This document shows positions 13,808-14,803 of a stretch of DNA of 14,803 nt, piece after piece (position 1 is the first letter of the stretch; each line of letters starts with the position of its first letter). The position numbers were made by a program, and so were the translations under genes. A model generated the notes under the pieces. That model saw nothing but the letters and a program-made list of their open reading frames with translations. It was not told where the DNA came from and did not search any database. The stretch covers positions 5,113-19,915 of the forward strand of contig CALMVH010000120.1 in NCBI GenBank assembly GCA_937873165.1. The letters are read 5' to 3'. Source of the stretch: an uncultured Rhodospirillales bacterium (lineage in GTDB: Bacteria > Pseudomonadota > Alphaproteobacteria > CALMVH01).

Positions 13808-14803
13808 GCGGCGGCCTCCAGGCCGTTCAGCGCCGTCTCGATCAAGCGCAGGGCCTCCACGATCTCGGCATCGCCGATGATGAGCGGCGGCAGCAATCGT
13901 ACGACATTGTCCGACGCCCGCGCGACCAGCAGGCCCGCGCGCAGCGCCGCCTCGACAAACTGCGTGGGATCGTAGGCCGGCCCCAGTTTGATGCCCAGCA
14001 TCATACCGGTTCCGCGAATTTCTTCGACGGAGTTGGAGTGCCTCCGCCGGAACGCCTCCAGCCCTTCGCGCAGCTTGGCCGCGTTTTCCACGACGCCCGG
14101 CAGGAACTCGGGCTGAAGCAGCACGTCCAGCGCGGCCATGCCGACCGCCATCGCCAACGGATTGCCGCCGTAGGTCGAGCCGTGATATCCGGCGGTCATG
14201 CCGCTGGCGGCGTCCTCCGTCGCAAGGCAGGCGCCCAGCGGAAAGCCGCCGCCGATGCCCTTGGCGACACTCATGACATCCGGGGTGACGCCGGTCCATT
14301 CGTGCGCGAACAGCCTGCCCGTCCGGCCCATGCCGCACTGAATCTCGTCAAAGAACAGCAGCAATCCGAACTCGTCGCACAGCGCGCGCATGCCACTCAG
14401 TTGCTGGTCGGTCCAGCTGCGTATGCCGCCTTCGCCCATGATCGGTTCCACCATGATCGCGGCGGTGTGCGGCGTGATGGCCGCCCGCATCGCGGTCAGG
14501 TCGCCGAACGGCACGATGTCGAACCCGTCCAGTAGCGGCCCGAGGCCGCCGGTCATCTTCTCGCTGCGTGTCGAAGAGATCGCGCCCAGCGTGCGGCCGT
14601 GGAATGCGCCCTCGATCGCCACAATGCGGTGGCGGTCCGGCTGCCCTTTGGCGGAAAAGTGCCGCCGGATGGTCTTGACCGCGCATTCCCACGCCTCTAC
14701 GCCCGAGTTGGTGAAGAACACGGTATCGGCAAAGGTATGGTCGATCAGTCGCCGCGAAAGCTGTTCCTGCCCCGTGACCCGGTAAAGGTTGGAGGTATGA
14801 CAC
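13804..14803 (-). CDS. argD: acetylornithine aminotransferase (class III), 5'-truncated by the window edge
   Basis: The frame is open from base 14802 to the TGA at 13804, 332 residues, so about 60-70 N-terminal residues of a roughly 390-residue ArgD lie outside. PLP motifs are clear: FFTNSGVEAWECAVK near the visible start, the aspartate in LFFDEIQCGMGRTG that contacts the pyridine nitrogen, and the lysine in SVAKGIGGGFPLGA that forms the Schiff base, followed by YHGSTYGGNPLAMAV and RGTGMMLGIKLG. ArgD converts N-acetylglutamate semialdehyde to acetylornithine with glutamate as donor, in arginine synthesis, and can act on related substrates such as N-succinyl-LL-2-amino-6-ketopimelate. Succinylornithine or ornithine aminotransferase specificity is not excluded. 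The 4-nt overlap with hslO places it first in that operon, where argF would usually come between the two. Confidence 0.9.
   Translation of the reverse strand, partial: CHTSNLYRVTGQEQLSRRLIDHTFADTVFFTNSGVEAWECAVKTIRRHFSAKGQPDRHRIVAIEGAFHGRTLGAISSTRSEKMTGGLGPLLDGFDIVPFGDLTAMRAAITPHTAAIMVEPIMGEGGIRSWTDQQLSGMRALCDEFGLLLFFDEIQCGMGRTGRLFAHEWTGVTPDVMSVAKGIGGGFPLGACLATEDAASGMTAGYHGSTYGGNPLAMAVGMAALDVLLQPEFLPGVVENAAKLREGLEAFRRRHSNSVEEIRGTGMMLGIKLGPAYDPTQFVEAALRAGLLVARASDNVVRLLPPLIIGDAEIVEALRLIETALNGLEAAA

Noticed and set aside
13808..14338. Upstream extension of the hslO frame by 177 codons
   Set aside because: The extension only shadows argD in another frame. The ATG at 13807 gives the normal HslO length and an ATGA overlap with argD.
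1..14803. tRNA, rRNA, CRISPR, insertion sequence, phage, restriction or toxin-antitoxin modules
   Set aside because: No cloverleaf, repeat-spacer array, transposase, terminal inverted repeats or defence gene motifs were found on either strand by reading.

Overview
The window is GC-rich, tightly packed chromosomal DNA that reads as an alphaproteobacterium, most likely Rhodospirillales/Acetobacteraceae. This rests on an argD-hslO pair (normally argD-argF-hslO in alphaproteobacteria), a small lipoprotein after hslO of a type I remember from Acetobacteraceae, and the general character of the proteins. No rRNA, tRNA, CRISPR array, insertion sequence or phage gene was seen. Placement is by reading and memory only.

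Layout. 1-1497 (-): 5' part of a pyruvate oxidase-type ThDP enzyme, cut by the window edge. 1646-3490 (+), divergent from it: a TPR protein fused to a GT9-like glycosyltransferase domain. 3564-5594 (+): a coupled envelope trio of LemA lipoprotein, YgcG-like TPM protein and a second, shorter TPM-like membrane protein. 5692-6084 (+): apaG with its own likely promoter. 6104-7206 (-): two tandem, overlapping, paralogous exported thioredoxin-like proteins with WCPNC active sites. 7274-9870 (-): argG and argH, overlapping by 4 nt and divergent in sequence from the common forms. 9871-10092: a 222-nt, relatively AT-rich divergent spacer with several symmetric elements. 10093-11727 (+): a multicopper oxidase gene broken by two frame changes. 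11799-12296 (-): a SMI1/KNR4 protein. 12365-14803 (-): argD (partial), hslO and a lipoprotein gene with an in-frame TAG.

How the parts relate. argG, argH and argD supply late and middle steps of arginine synthesis, but argF is not in its usual place between argD and hslO. The thioredoxin-like pair, the trio and the multicopper oxidase all carry export signals and would act in the envelope. The two damaged genes (multicopper oxidase and lipoprotein) may show ongoing gene decay, or may be sequence errors. I did not find a convincing undescribed multi-gene system. The points most worth a second look are the tandem thioredoxin-like pair, the two damaged genes, the unusual ArgG/ArgH pair, the missing argF, and the argG/oxidase spacer.
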